In this document: in pieces, positions 17,015 through 26,357 of the stretch
Layout of the letters: the number at the start of each line of letters is the position of its first letter
Numbering within the stretch: the first letter of the stretch is position 1
Notes under the pieces: model-generated
The model's database searches: none
The model's input: the letters and a program-made list of their open reading frames with translations, nothing else
Told to the model about the DNA's origin: nothing
Assembly: GCA_004295015.1 (NCBI GenBank)
Contig: SHNE01000048.1
Location: 1 to 64,000 of the forward strand
Origin: Bacteroidota bacterium
Lineage (GTDB): Bacteria > Bacteroidota > Bacteroidia > AKYH767-A > 2013-40CM-41-45
Direction: 5' to 3'
DNA length: 64,000 nt
Position numbers and translations under genes: made by a program

Positions 17015-17485
17015 ATGAAAGCACAAGGAAAAACTGTCGAGGAAATATTGGCAAACCTGCCAAAAGACCGAATTGAGCCTTTTAATAAATTGCATGCGAT
17101 AATAGTAAAAAACCTTCCCAAGGGATTCGAGCCTGGCATTAGTTACGGTGGCTTAGGTTATGTGGTGCCCCATAAACTCTATCCTGCAGGCTACCATTGC
17201 AAACCTGAAGAACCACTTCCATTTGCCGGCATCGCCTCACAAAAAGGGTCGATCAATTTTTATCATATGGGGATTTATGCTGATCCAAAATTGTTTAAGT
17301 GGTTTGTGAGCGAATATCCAAAACACAGTAAGCAGAAACTCGATATGGGGAAAAGCTGTGTTCGTTTTAAGAAGATGGATGACATACCCTATAAGCTCAT
17401 TGGCGAACTAATGAAAAAGATGAGCGCTAAAAATTGGATCGATATGTATGAGAAAAATCTTTTACCGGGACCGAAAAAGAAGTAA
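17015..17485 (+). CDS. DUF1801-family protein
   Basis: This 156-residue cytosolic protein begins with the DUF1801 signature (TVEEILANLPKDRIEPFNKLHAII..LPKGFEPGISYG, written here in part). It continues with GLGYVVPHKLYPAGYHC, INFYHMGIYAD and the Lys-rich C-terminal SCVRFKKMDDIP. The fold is frataxin/YdhG-like. Biochemical function is unknown. It is isolated, starting about 70 nt after decayed repeat E. Confidence 0.85.
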   Translation: MKAQGKTVEEILANLPKDRIEPFNKLHAIIVKNLPKGFEPGISYGGLGYVVPHKLYPAGYHCKPEEPLPFAGIASQKGSINFYHMGIYADPKLFKWFVSEYPKHSKQKLDMGKSCVRFKKMDDIPYKLIGELMKKMSAKNWIDMYEKNLLPGPKKK

Positions 17486-17602
17486 ACATTATAAATTTAT
17501 TTGATGGAACTTGATTAAATGATTAATAAGCTGTCCGGCTCTATGTCAATGGTAAGTTTCTTGAATAGCTTAACGCAGTATTATCTATAACGCTATAAGT
17601 AA

Positions 17603-18760
17603 ATGAAATCATTGGCAGCTATTCTCTTTTCAATTTTGTGTGTATTGTTTTTTCAGATACCCAATGGCATTTTGAATTCAACTATTCACAGTCCGGCTTT
17701 TAAGGAGCTGACTTATCCGGGAGAAATTAGTTTTTTGGAAGAACATAATACAGATTTAACTCCGGGTGACACAGTTTCGGACTTAGATAAAAATATATGG
17801 ATTGTTTTTCAAGATAAGAATGGAAATTTCTGGTTTGGAAGTGATGGACAAGGTGTGTTTCGCTATGATGGTAAAGTTATAATTCGTTTTTCAACCAAAG
17901 ATGGTTTACTTGGCAATAGAATTCGGGGAATTCAGGGGGATAAATCGGGAAACGTTTTTATTACCAGCTTGGATGGGATAAATAAATTTGACGGGAAGAA
18001 ATTTACCACATTACCGGTAACAGAGAAAAATGAATGGAGGCTCGATTCCAATGATTTGTGGTTTTGTATTTTGGGTAAGACAGGGGAAGAAGGGCCATAC
18101 AGATATGACGGGAAAACTTTATACCATTTAAAATTCCCAAAACACCATATGGAGGATAATTATTATGCAGAAAATGGCAAGTACCCCTGGAGTCCGTATG
18201 AGCCTTACTCCATTTATCGGGATAGTAAAGGAAATGTTTGGTTTGGAACCTCCGGATTTGGAATTTGTCGATACGATGGAGAATCATTAAGTTGGATGTA
18301 TGAGAAACACTTAACCTTAATTGAAGGAGGCGGTTCATTTGGTATTCGGTCAATTATCGAAGATAGAGAAGGAAAGTTTTGGTTCAGTAATAGCCGCTAC
18401 CGGTACAATATTTTTCCTTTCGATCTTAATAACAATCCCGATAAGCTGATAAGTTACACACGTGAACAAGGAGTTGGAAAATTTAAATCACCTGAAGGTA
18501 GGGATATGATTTATTTTTCATCCGTACTGAAAGATAGTAACGAAGACCTTTGGATGTTAACGTATGAGCAAGGTGTGTGGAAATATGATGGTGAAAGAAT
18601 AATTCACTACCCGGTCAAAGAAGGATCGAATAATTTAAAGCTTGTTTCGATTTACAAAGACAGGGAAGGTGATCTGTGGCTCGGTACGCAAGAGACCGGA
18701 GCATATCATTTCAATGGAAAAACATTTGAGAAATTTAAACCGGGCTTTACGATTCGTTGA
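17603..18760 (+). CDS. stand-alone two-component-regulator propeller (Reg_prop) protein
   Basis: The 385-residue protein has an N-terminal signal peptide or anchor (residues 1-22) and at least six propeller repeats of the type DKNGNFWFGSDGQGVFRYDG / DSKGNVWFGTSGFGICRYDG / DREGDLWLGTQETGAYHFNG. These normally form the periplasmic sensor half of hybrid two-component systems. Here no histidine kinase or response-regulator part follows, so it is a free periplasmic propeller, perhaps ligand-binding. The next open frame (from 18809) is a separate broken gene. Confidence 0.82.
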   Translation: MKSLAAILFSILCVLFFQIPNGILNSTIHSPAFKELTYPGEISFLEEHNTDLTPGDTVSDLDKNIWIVFQDKNGNFWFGSDGQGVFRYDGKVIIRFSTKDGLLGNRIRGIQGDKSGNVFITSLDGINKFDGKKFTTLPVTEKNEWRLDSNDLWFCILGKTGEEGPYRYDGKTLYHLKFPKHHMEDNYYAENGKYPWSPYEPYSIYRDSKGNVWFGTSGFGICRYDGESLSWMYEKHLTLIEGGGSFGIRSIIEDREGKFWFSNSRYRYNIFPFDLNNNPDKLISYTREQGVGKFKSPEGRDMIYFSSVLKDSNEDLWMLTYEQGVWKYDGERIIHYPVKEGSNNLKLVSIYKDREGDLWLGTQETGAYHFNGKTFEKFKPGFTIR

Positions 18761-18808
18761 TTCAAGTTATAGATGGGCTAATATTCTGTTTAATAATAAA
18801 TTTATTAC

Positions 18809-19188
18809 ATGATCGATCTGCAAAAATCTCTACCCGGGTGGATACTTATAGCATCTGGCCTTTTTGCCTTGCTTAAAGTTCTGGTAAGCCTCTTATTATT
18901 ATTCGATCCACAATCGGTCGTAAAATCTGTTGACCTTAGTGCAAAGAGGGTTGATTAGTCCGTTCAAATGTGGGCTGTGAGGCAATTTGCTTTGGGTTTT
19001 ATTTTTGCCTATGCAAAGTAAAACGCTCAGTGCCCATACTGACAATTGATTATATTTTCTTGTTGCTAATGTTTATTGGTGACTTGTTTGTCGGAGTGTA
19101 CCGGAATGAAAATTCCTTGATCGTGGCTACTTTGATAATGGTTATTATTTCTTCAGCATTGATAGTTATCATTAGCAAAAGAAGATAA
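18809..19188 (+). pseudogene. broken four-helix membrane protein gene
   Basis: From the ATG at 18809 the frame reads MIDLQKSLPGWILIASGLFA and continues to SAKRVD, then hits TAG (18956-18958). The same frame goes on with SVQMWAVRQFALGFIFAYAK to a second stop (19019-19021). The natural continuation KRSVPILTIDYIFLLLMFIG to ..VIISKRR is in another frame ending at 19188. One nonsense mutation and one indel near 19015-19025 therefore split what looks like a single protein of about 125 residues with four membrane spans. The family is not recognised. Confidence 0.6.
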
Positions 19189-19285
19189 TGCTTTCTAAAT
19201 GTTGAACCCTGTTTTAGGTCTATTTTAAGGAAATTATTCCATACTTGTACTTTAAATTTCCGGCGCTTAGCTTATTCAATTAAGA

Positions 19286-19322
19286 AATTTTGTAGCTTAG
19301 GGTTCCGTCAGGCATAGTAATG
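19286..19322 (+). repeat. possible remnant of an attC-like element
   Basis: AAATTTTGTAGCTTAGGGTT followed by CCGTCAGGCATAGTAATGAC resembles the 3' half of the complete repeats (TTGTAGCTTCGATTTCCGCC..AATC). No 5' arm or pairing stem is convincing. Its place, about 100 nt after a plus-strand gene end, fits the array, but the call is weak. Confidence 0.25.
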
Positions 19323-19419
19323 ACGACCTAGTTCATTCATCACGGGTAGAATTTAGAAGAAATTTTTTTTAATTATAAAATTCAACCATTATATTAATTC
19401 ATTTTCGTCTTTTTGAACC

Positions 19420-20319
19420 ATGAAGAGGAAGAAAGATATTCTGAGCATTGAAACACTCGAAATGTTTGAGCGGCTTGTTAATAGGGATGAAAAGTCCTAC
19501 AGTATTGACATGATGGTGATGCCCGGGACATTGGAGGATAAACATAAAAATTGTGATACAATACCGGCATTGAGGAGGCAGTTTAATTTGATTTATTTGT
19601 TGCTGGAAGGAGAACATGATGTAAAACTCGGAGCTGAGCATTTGCAATTAAATCCGAATGATCTTGTAATTGTGCCGGAAAATATGCTTTATGCTAGTGA
19701 CCATATTAAAAATTGCAAAGGATATTGCATTCACTTTAAACCTGAAATTTTAAACCTGCAACTTGCGAAACCACTTGCAGAGGAATTTCCCTATTTTCAC
19801 TTTGACGCACCGCATATTCTTAATTTAAGTCAAACTGAGAGTGAACTTATACAAAATTCATTCAGGAATATTATCCAAGAGTATGATGGAGATTCACAAG
19901 AGAAAAACTATCTGCTTTGTAATCTTATTCTGATACTGCTTTTTAGAATCAGGGAAATTTACAGGATTCGTGTTAAAGAGCTTAATAGAAATTCGAACCG
20001 ACAAGAACAATTAGCCAACAGTTTTAAGTTATTGGTTGAAAAACATTTTATTGAAAATCGCTCAGTAAATCTATATGCGGAGATGTTGCATATCACTCCT
20101 AAATACCTTACTGAAGTGGTAAGTGATACCTTTGGACGTTCTCCTTTGCAAATTATCCATGATATTTTATTACTTGAAGCAAAAGTTCAGCTGCGTTCTA
20201 CTCATAAATCAATTTCGGAGATAGCCTATTCCCTCAAATTTGAAGATCCTTCCCATTTCACGCATTTTATCAAAAGGCGTAGCGGGTTTTCACCGCAAAG
20301 TTTACGCAAGCAACTCTGA
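19420..20319 (+). CDS. AraC-family transcriptional regulator
   Basis: The 299-residue protein has a cupin-like N-terminal sensing domain (residues 25-130: LIYLLLEGEHDVKLGAEHLQLNPNDLVIVPENM) and a C-terminal AraC double helix-turn-helix (about 200-299: LHITPKYLTEVVSDTFGRSP and ISEIAYSLKFEDPSHFTHFIKRRSGFSP). It should bind DNA and respond to a small ligand. The cupin gene 73 nt downstream on the same strand is the likely target or partner. The ligand is unknown. Confidence 0.9.
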   Translation: MKRKKDILSIETLEMFERLVNRDEKSYSIDMMVMPGTLEDKHKNCDTIPALRRQFNLIYLLLEGEHDVKLGAEHLQLNPNDLVIVPENMLYASDHIKNCKGYCIHFKPEILNLQLAKPLAEEFPYFHFDAPHILNLSQTESELIQNSFRNIIQEYDGDSQEKNYLLCNLILILLFRIREIYRIRVKELNRNSNRQEQLANSFKLLVEKHFIENRSVNLYAEMLHITPKYLTEVVSDTFGRSPLQIIHDILLLEAKVQLRSTHKSISEIAYSLKFEDPSHFTHFIKRRSGFSPQSLRKQL

Positions 20320-20392
20320 ATATGACAGCTTTTTCCGAATAATTTACAATTTCAAATCCTGAATGTTGACTTTATTTGCTGTAAAAAAAATC

Positions 20393-20773
20393 ATGGAAAA
20401 AATCAGCAGTATTTCAAGAATGGCGGAATGGAAGAACTTCGGTAAACCTGATGAAGTCCGCGAATTCCCTAAAGGGAGAATTGAACTTATAAAAGTTGGC
20501 GGAGCGACTATTGGTCGTGGAATTTTTGAGCCCGGATGGCGATGGGCCACTTCCGTAAAGCCAATTGCTAAATCCCATAGCTGCGAAGCGCCACATTTTC
20601 AGTATCATGTTTCCGGTATACTTCATGTTGTAATGGATGACGGAACTGAATTTGATTGTAAGCCCGGCGATGTCTCGATGCTTCCTTCCGGACATGATGC
20701 CTGGACTGTAGGTGATGAGCCTGCTGTTGTGATTGACTTCCAGGGAATGGTCGATTATGCAAAGCATTTGTAA
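20393..20773 (+). CDS. cupin-domain protein
   Basis: I prefer the ATG at 20393 (MEKISSISRMAEW) to the upstream ATG at 20363, which would add ten hydrophobic residues. The 126-residue product is a single conserved cupin barrel with the motif-1 segment CEAPHFQYHVSGILHVVMDDG and motif-2 segment CKPGDVSMLPSGHDAWTVGD. His residues in PHFQYH and GHDAW are candidate metal ligands. Enzymatic role unknown. A hairpin about 160 nt downstream probably ends the transcript. Confidence 0.8.
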   Translation: MEKISSISRMAEWKNFGKPDEVREFPKGRIELIKVGGATIGRGIFEPGWRWATSVKPIAKSHSCEAPHFQYHVSGILHVVMDDGTEFDCKPGDVSMLPSGHDAWTVGDEPAVVIDFQGMVDYAKHL

Positions 20774-20930
20774 TGTAGCTTCTATCGATTAATCCGGCTT
20801 AATTTATTCCACTGTTTGCTCTGTACCATTTCAAATAAATGAAGTGAAGGTTCTTGTTTCAGACTTAATTTTGGGGTAGATTTTGAAGTTGACTTTTGAA
20901 TAAAAGATTTTCGGAGTATTATTATTGGAA

Positions 20931-20975
20931 GGCTGAAAGATTAAGTCGAGGTGATTTATTCTTTCAGCCATTTTT
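20931..20975 (+). terminator. predicted intrinsic terminator
   Basis: GGCTGAAAGA (20931-20940) is the exact reverse complement of TCTTTCAGCC (20960-20969), followed by ATTTTT. The 19-nt loop is long for a terminator, but the stem is perfect and the T-run sits immediately after it. It would terminate the AraC/cupin transcript. Confidence 0.55.
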
Positions 20976-21020
20976 CTATATTTGATGGCCGGATCTAACT
21001 GATTTTATCCTTGAATATGT

Positions 21021-21599
21021 ATGAATGGAAAGACAAATAAATCGTTTTGTCCTGCCGGTAGAAAGCAGTGGCGTCGGTGGTTGGAAAAAAATCATGCTTC
21101 GGAAAAATCTGTTTGGTTGATTTACTATAAAAAGCATGCATCAGTGCCTACAATAACATATAATGAGGCTGTTGAAGAAGCTCTATGTTTTGGCTGGATT
21201 GATAGTACGAAAAAGACTATTGATGAAGATAGATTTCAACAGTATTTTTGTAAACGAAAGCCGGATAGTGTTTGGTCTAAAATAAATAAAGCGAAAGTTA
21301 AGCGTTTAATTGAAAGTGGTCAGATGATGCCTGCAGGCTATCAATCTATAAGCAAGGCAAAGCAAAATGGATTCTGGACAATTTTAAATGATGTAGAGAA
21401 CTTAGTAATTCCTAAGGATTTGGATTTTGCACTTAGTAATTTTCCGGGAGCCGGTAAGTTTTTTTTAAGTTTGAATAATTCAACACGCAAGGCGATTTTG
21501 CAATGGTTGGTACTTGCAAGAAAACCTGAAACACGTTTAAGAAGAATTCGCGAAATTGCCGAACTTGCTTCCCGCAAAATGAAACCGAAACAATTTTAA
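21021..21599 (+). CDS. YdeI/OmpD-associated-family protein
   Basis: This 192-residue cytosolic protein shows the YdeI signature: FCPAGRKQWRRWLEKNHASE at the start, then VWLIYYKKHASVPTITYNEA, VEEALCFGWIDSTKKTIDED and QYFCKRKPDSVWSKINKAKV. The C-terminal part (NNSTRKAILQWLVLARKPETRLRRI) is the usual basic helical tail. The family is widespread and poorly characterised, often near antibiotic or stress genes. It is monocistronic. A second ATG just upstream (21017) would change little. Confidence 0.85.
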   Translation: MNGKTNKSFCPAGRKQWRRWLEKNHASEKSVWLIYYKKHASVPTITYNEAVEEALCFGWIDSTKKTIDEDRFQQYFCKRKPDSVWSKINKAKVKRLIESGQMMPAGYQSISKAKQNGFWTILNDVENLVIPKDLDFALSNFPGAGKFFLSLNNSTRKAILQWLVLARKPETRLRRIREIAELASRKMKPKQF

Positions 21600-21778
21600 A
21601 CCTATTTCTTCAGAACGAAATTAAGGTAATCGTAAAAATTAACTGGCTTTTTCATGACCTCAAAAATTTGCCTTAATTTATTGTATAGATTGCTACACAA
21701 TAATCTTAAATTTGATATCGACAAGAAGTAATTTCTACTGTAATGTAGAGTATATCCAAAATAAAATTCTATACTGAA

Positions 21779-22342
21779 ATGAAAAGTAAAATGAGCTTGT
21801 CTTCAACACAGACTAAAGAGTTGCTATCTATTCTAAAAAGCAGATTCGAAAAAAACATGAATCGCCATAGAGGAGTAGAATGGTCTAAAGTTCAGGCCAG
21901 ATTAGAAACCCGTCCTGAAAAATTATGGTCACTGAATGAGATGGAAAAGACAGGCGGCGAACCTGATGTAATTGGCTTTGATAAGAAAAGCGGTGAGTAC
22001 ATCTTTTATGATTGCTCAGAGGAAAGTCCGAAAGGACGAAGGAGCTTTTGCTATGATGCTGAAGCCTTGAAATCCAGGAAAGAACATAAACCCAAGAACA
22101 GTGCAATTGAAATGGCTACTTCAATGGGCATCGAGGTCTTGTCGGAAGAGCAGTACAGGGAATTACAGAAGTTAGGAAATTTTGATAAAAAAACTTCAAG
22201 TTGGCTTAAAACACCTGCGGATATTAGAAAATTGGGTGGAGCCATTTTTGCCGATTTCCGTTTTGGGCATGTTTTTGTATATCATAATGGGGCGGAGTCA
22301 TATTATGCCGGCAGGGCTTTTCGTGGATGCTTAAATGTCTAA
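21779..22342 (+). CDS. DUF4256-family protein
   Basis: The 187-residue cytosolic protein carries the DUF4256 pattern: LLSILKSRFEKNMNRHRGVEW, LWSLNEMEKTGGEPDVIG, CSEESPKGRRSFCYDAEALK, GIEVLSEEQYRELQKLGNFD and the closing FRFGHVFVYHNGAESYYAGRAFRG. The conserved acidic, Cys and basic residues (CSEESP, RRS.CYD) suggest an enzyme, but no function is known. It stands alone between two spacers. Confidence 0.85.
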   Translation: MKSKMSLSSTQTKELLSILKSRFEKNMNRHRGVEWSKVQARLETRPEKLWSLNEMEKTGGEPDVIGFDKKSGEYIFYDCSEESPKGRRSFCYDAEALKSRKEHKPKNSAIEMATSMGIEVLSEEQYRELQKLGNFDKKTSSWLKTPADIRKLGGAIFADFRFGHVFVYHNGAESYYAGRAFRGCLNV

Positions 22343-22660
22343 CGCTTCCACCTCATTGAACGTTGTTTTGTCCTTTACCAAGTTAGCTTTGGATTTTAGA
22401 AAGAGTGTATGAGTACGAAATGCATGAAGGCATAAAATTTTATATACGTTTCAGAAAAATTGAATCAGTAACTTGCTTCGTGTTGATAGATTTTCGTAAT
22501 ATTGGTATGATTTCTACACGATATGTTAGAGGAAAATTTTAAATAAATCTTACCCATTGCTAAATCATTTTGCCATTGATTTAATTGTCGTATTTCGAAA
22601 ATAATCGATACTCAGTATTTCCTTAAACTTACTATAAAAAAACGTCTAACTAAATCTCAA
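22343..22660. other. 318-nt intergenic stretch, no gene seen
   Basis: AT-rich, with no plausible open frame, RNA gene or repeat copy. It should contain the promoter for the T9SS gene that follows, but no good TAnnTTTG element was found. Confidence 0.3.
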
Positions 22661-24016
22661 ATGACCAAAAGATTTTTACTCAGCACATTTGCATTTCTCA
22701 TTTCATCTAATTTGTTATTAGCACAATTTGTCGTCAATGATGTGACTTTTGCTTCTAACAGCGTCTCGGATGAGGGAAAAGTATCCGGGTATCAATTTCA
22801 GTCCGGACCTTATTCTATTTGGCTTCCGGATTCTGGAAATAGTATTATTGATATTGGTGGAGTTGCACCCGGTCTTGGAGTAGGCGGCCAAGCACGATTT
22901 TCTGCAGATGGAAATATTATATCCGGTACCAGTATTGGACTCAACGGCCCGGAAATGTCGAAGTATAATCGTTCTACAGGTCAGTGGACCACAGTTGGTA
23001 GTTTAGGCTTTGCTGTTGATGGAAATGTCAGTAGCGGTTTTTCTGTCTCCGGTGACGGTAATACAGTGGTCGGGCTCTCATGGGCAGACACGACCGGTGG
23101 TTATGCATATGCTCATGCTGTAGCTTCAAGTGTTCTTGAAGGACTGATGGACCTTGGAAGTATTTATGATAGTATCCAAAGAAGCACACGAGCAAATGCT
23201 GTTAGTTTTGACGGAAGTGTGGTCGTGGGTTGGCAGGATTTTAATGGCCCTTGGAAATCTGCAGTTTGGAGAAAGAATCCAGCCGGCGGTTATTACCCCA
23301 ACGAGTATATTCTCATTGATACCAATCAAAACCCTTACGATGAGTTCAATCAAATGGGTGAATGTAGTGCAGTTTCTGCAGATGGTGAATGGATTGGAGG
23401 CTACGGAGATTATGCCAATAATTATCAACCTTGGATTTGGAGTCAGGACTCGGGGGTAATTAACCTGGGAACCATACCAAATGTTGGAAATGGTTTTGTT
23501 TCAGGGATGAGTGCTGATGCATCCATTGTAGTAGGTTGGTTCGACGGACAATTATTTGGTGATCCTCAAACCCCTTTTATTTGGACTCGTGCCGGCGGAT
23601 TGCAGGAACTTAACGCTTACATCAATAATGTTCTCGGCTATCCGACCAATAATTATCAGGTTTATACGGCCGATTGCATTTCGCCAAACGGCCAATATAT
23701 TGCCGGTTACGGTGTGAATAATCTTACATTCAATTATTTTGTCTATCGTGTCAGCCTTTCAGGTGCTGTTAGTATTAATGAGTTGAGTACCACTTCCGGC
23801 TTACAAGTTTACCCTAACCCTAGCAATGGAACAGTTAACATTGAAAAGGCGGGAAATGCCATTGTAAGTATCAGAAGTGTTGATGGAAAGCTTGTATATA
23901 GGAATGAAATAAACGAAAAGTTGCTGCTGGATATTTCTTCCTTTGCCTCAGGGGTTTATTTACTTTCAGTGCAAAACTCAGAATCAATACAGACCAGGAA
24001 GCTGATCAGAAAGTAA
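22661..24016 (+). CDS. T9SS-secreted HAF-type repeat protein
   Basis: The 451-residue protein has a signal peptide (residues 1-21), then repeats of the HAF type in which an xSxDGxxVVGxx core recurs (SGDGNTVVGLSWAD, SFDGSVVVGWQDF, SADGEWIGGYGDY, SADASIVVGWFDG, SPNGQYIAGYGVN). A T9SS sorting domain closes it (VYPNPSNGTVNIEK..ISSFASGVYLLSVQNS). It would be a surface or released propeller-like protein. Function unknown. It is monocistronic. Confidence 0.85.
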   Translation: MTKRFLLSTFAFLISSNLLLAQFVVNDVTFASNSVSDEGKVSGYQFQSGPYSIWLPDSGNSIIDIGGVAPGLGVGGQARFSADGNIISGTSIGLNGPEMSKYNRSTGQWTTVGSLGFAVDGNVSSGFSVSGDGNTVVGLSWADTTGGYAYAHAVASSVLEGLMDLGSIYDSIQRSTRANAVSFDGSVVVGWQDFNGPWKSAVWRKNPAGGYYPNEYILIDTNQNPYDEFNQMGECSAVSADGEWIGGYGDYANNYQPWIWSQDSGVINLGTIPNVGNGFVSGMSADASIVVGWFDGQLFGDPQTPFIWTRAGGLQELNAYINNVLGYPTNNYQVYTADCISPNGQYIAGYGVNNLTFNYFVYRVSLSGAVSINELSTTSGLQVYPNPSNGTVNIEKAGNAIVSIRSVDGKLVYRNEINEKLLLDISSFASGVYLLSVQNSESIQTRKLIRK

Positions 24017-24020
24017 TTTC

Positions 24021-24209
24021 TCATCGCCTTCCTTCAGTATAGGACATTCTCTTGGATTTTCCGGACGTATTATCCGGAGGATTTGTGTTTGTATTTTGAT
24101 TACTTCCGTATAACATTTTGGCTGAAACATTTTGACTTGAAGAGTAATTGGATTCCGGCCGGGGATATCGACTTGCATCTTCAATCAATATCTTCTTCCA
24201 CATTTCCAT
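24021..24209 (-). CDS. possible small Ser/Asn/Pro-rich protein
   Basis: A 62-residue open frame on the minus strand begins MEMWKKILIEDASRYPRPES and is then rich in Ser, Asn and Pro, with a basic end. It has an ATG and its composition is unlike random translation. It lies between a T9SS gene and a divergent acetyltransferase gene, with its start about 28 nt from that gene. No family is recognised and an overlapping minus frame (23984-24184) weakens the case. Confidence 0.3.
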   Translation of the reverse strand: MEMWKKILIEDASRYPRPESNYSSSQNVSAKMLYGSNQNTNTNPPDNTSGKSKRMSYTEGRR

Positions 24210-24236
24210 CTACCGAATAGCAATACCTTTATTTTG

Positions 24237-24740
24237 ATGCACCCGATAAATATTACTGAAGCAATTAGCGAAGCCGATTTTGTCCGGGTAAAAAAATTAA
24301 TTCAGGAGTATCTGGCTTGGCTGATAGCAGAAGGTGGAGAGGGGGTAAGGGAAACTTTGCTTTCTCAGAATATTGAAAATGAAATGGAGACATTGCGCCA
24401 AACCTACACTAAACCCAACGGCTCCGTTTTTCTTGTGTATCATCAAGAAAAGGCGGTTGCGATTGCCGGAATAAAGCGGTTCTCAAAAAATGAATGTGAA
24501 GTCAAAAGAATGTTTGTTCAGCAGGGAAGCAGAGGCTTGGGAATTGGAAAATTGCTCCTTCAAAGTTGCATTGACAGTGCCCAAAAGTTGAATTATGAGC
24601 GCATCAAACTTGACACACTCGACTTTATGAGATCTGCAATCAAACTTTATACTGACTTTGGCTTTGTTGAAATAGATTCTTATCGGTTCAACTCTCATAA
24701 AGAAGCAAGATATTTTGAATTGGATTTAAGAAATTCTTAA
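24237..24740 (+). CDS. GNAT-family N-acetyltransferase
   Basis: I use the ATG at 24237 rather than the TTG just before it. The 167-residue cytosolic protein has the GNAT acetyl-CoA site in motif A (VKRMFVQQGSRGLGIGKLLL, where R-G-L-G-I-G matches Q/R-x-x-G-x-G/A), followed by motif B (RIKLDTLDFMRSAIKLYTDFGF). It resembles PhnO/YjgM-like acetyltransferases that act on small amines. Substrate unknown. It is monocistronic. Confidence 0.88.
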   Translation: MHPINITEAISEADFVRVKKLIQEYLAWLIAEGGEGVRETLLSQNIENEMETLRQTYTKPNGSVFLVYHQEKAVAIAGIKRFSKNECEVKRMFVQQGSRGLGIGKLLLQSCIDSAQKLNYERIKLDTLDFMRSAIKLYTDFGFVEIDSYRFNSHKEARYFELDLRNS

Positions 24741-24975
24741 TTGAATTGTGAATGAAGTTTAGGCGATTTGTCAGCAGGTATTGCGCTGAATGGAATTTCA
24801 CCAATTAGCTACCGGGTTAAAATAAATGAGAGAATTGCCTCATTTTGAGTGTTCATGGAACTTGCAGTATAATTTTTCAGAAGGAATAGCTATACTTGCC
24901 GGTAAATTAGTGCTCGCCTGATCAAGCCTTCAAGTATTATTCAAGCATAGAATTTTCAATAAAAGATCTTGTAAT

Positions 24976-26319
24976 ATGAAATATAAATTACTTCTTCTCT
25001 GTTTTGTCGCTGTGATGCTTCAGGCTTCTGCGCAAACTACTATCAGTGTGATGGAAAACGTCATATACTATGATGGTTATGCAGTAATCGTTAGCAGCCC
25101 GCCACCTCCCCCGGGTGTAATTCAACATCGCAATGATCTCTTTGCACGAAAATTAACCGGTGCTGAACTTTCTTCCATTGGAACCACTCTCCAGATGAAT
25201 GTTGTAATTAAAGCCTTGTGCGACAATTATGACAGGATAGGGAATGTGAATATGGCTTTGGTTCCAAGTGGTTTGTCGACATACATTCCCGATAGTGTAC
25301 AACGGATTGAGCTAGGAAGATTCATTACCCCCTTCATGAACAAGAACATTCAACCGGATACTGTGCCATATACTTTCAACATCGATAATGTCGCTATACT
25401 TCTTAGGGATACCGGTATTACTAACAATTATGATCCATGGATTGAGCTGCAAGTATTCGGTGTGCCCTATGCTGCTCAAACGCAGGTTGCAGGTTGTGCC
25501 GGTCGAAATGATGTTTTTATCGGAAATTTATATTTTGTCACTAATACTCCTGCACCACCACAAAATTCAAATGTTTTATTGCCTTTATTCTTTCAAAATG
25601 ATTTCAATAACTACCAGGTTTGGGCAACTGATCTGCTTGGAACAACGGTAAAGAGCATCACTTTTAATCTTCCTGATGCACTAACAGATGCTTCCTTTTT
25701 TCTTATTACATCGAATCATGGTGCCAATAGCGGAGGAGAAGAGTACAACAGAAGATATCATTATGTTTACCTTGATAATGCATTAAAACTCACCTATAGG
25801 CCAGGACGTACATCCTGCGAACCTTTCCGGCAGTATAATACGCAAGCGAATGGTATTTATGGTCCGACGCCAAGAACCGATACAGAGTGGCAATCTTTTA
25901 GCAATTGGTGTCCGGGCGATGTAATAGATATTCGACAGATTAATCTCGGGTCGCTAGCTGCAGGAAATCACACTTTTTTGATCCGTGTTCCAACTGCTGT
26001 CTTCACCGGTGCTCAGGGTAATTTTCCTCTTTCCCTTTATTTGCAGGGAAAAAGTTCAGGAATTGTTTCAATTTTAAATGAGAATACTGAAAAGGATTTC
26101 CTTGTTCCTGTGTATCCAAATCCCGGCCGGGGAAAATTTAGCCTTGATTTGTCTATGGAAAACACTGAAATTGTTATCACCGACTTGCTGGGAATTCAAG
26201 TGCTAAAAACTCAAACAACAGAAAAGACACTTAATCTTGAGATTGGGAAAAGCGGAGTTTATATTTTGTACGTGAAAACAGGCCGGGGAATCAGTAAACA
26301 AAAACTTATAGTGAATTGA
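24976..26319 (+). CDS. T9SS-secreted PNGase F-like glycoamidase
   Basis: The 447-residue protein has a signal peptide (residues 1-19), two PNGase F-type jelly-roll domains and a T9SS tail (VPVYPNPGRGKFSLDLS). The match to peptide-N4-(N-acetyl-beta-glucosaminyl)asparagine amidase is in SNHGANSGGEEYNRRYHYVY (Glu255-Glu256), LDNALKLTYRPGRTSCEPF and NWCPGDVIDI. CDNYDRIGN at 82-90 probably holds the catalytic Asp equivalent of PNGase F Asp60, and the GGEE Glu the equivalent of Glu206. It should remove N-glycans from glycoproteins outside the cell. The residue alignment is from memory. Confidence 0.8.
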   Translation: MKYKLLLLCFVAVMLQASAQTTISVMENVIYYDGYAVIVSSPPPPPGVIQHRNDLFARKLTGAELSSIGTTLQMNVVIKALCDNYDRIGNVNMALVPSGLSTYIPDSVQRIELGRFITPFMNKNIQPDTVPYTFNIDNVAILLRDTGITNNYDPWIELQVFGVPYAAQTQVAGCAGRNDVFIGNLYFVTNTPAPPQNSNVLLPLFFQNDFNNYQVWATDLLGTTVKSITFNLPDALTDASFFLITSNHGANSGGEEYNRRYHYVYLDNALKLTYRPGRTSCEPFRQYNTQANGIYGPTPRTDTEWQSFSNWCPGDVIDIRQINLGSLAAGNHTFLIRVPTAVFTGAQGNFPLSLYLQGKSSGIVSILNENTEKDFLVPVYPNPGRGKFSLDLSMENTEIVITDLLGIQVLKTQTTEKTLNLEIGKSGVYILYVKTGRGISKQKLIVN

Positions 26320-26357
26320 CCTAAGAAATTTTTAACGTCCTATATTTCTTCAAGATT

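Noticed and set aside
20773-20806. TGTAGCTTCTATCGATTAATCCGGC as another repeat copy
   Set aside because: Only a short match to the 3' half; no 5' arm and no pairing. Treated as chance or a very old remnant.
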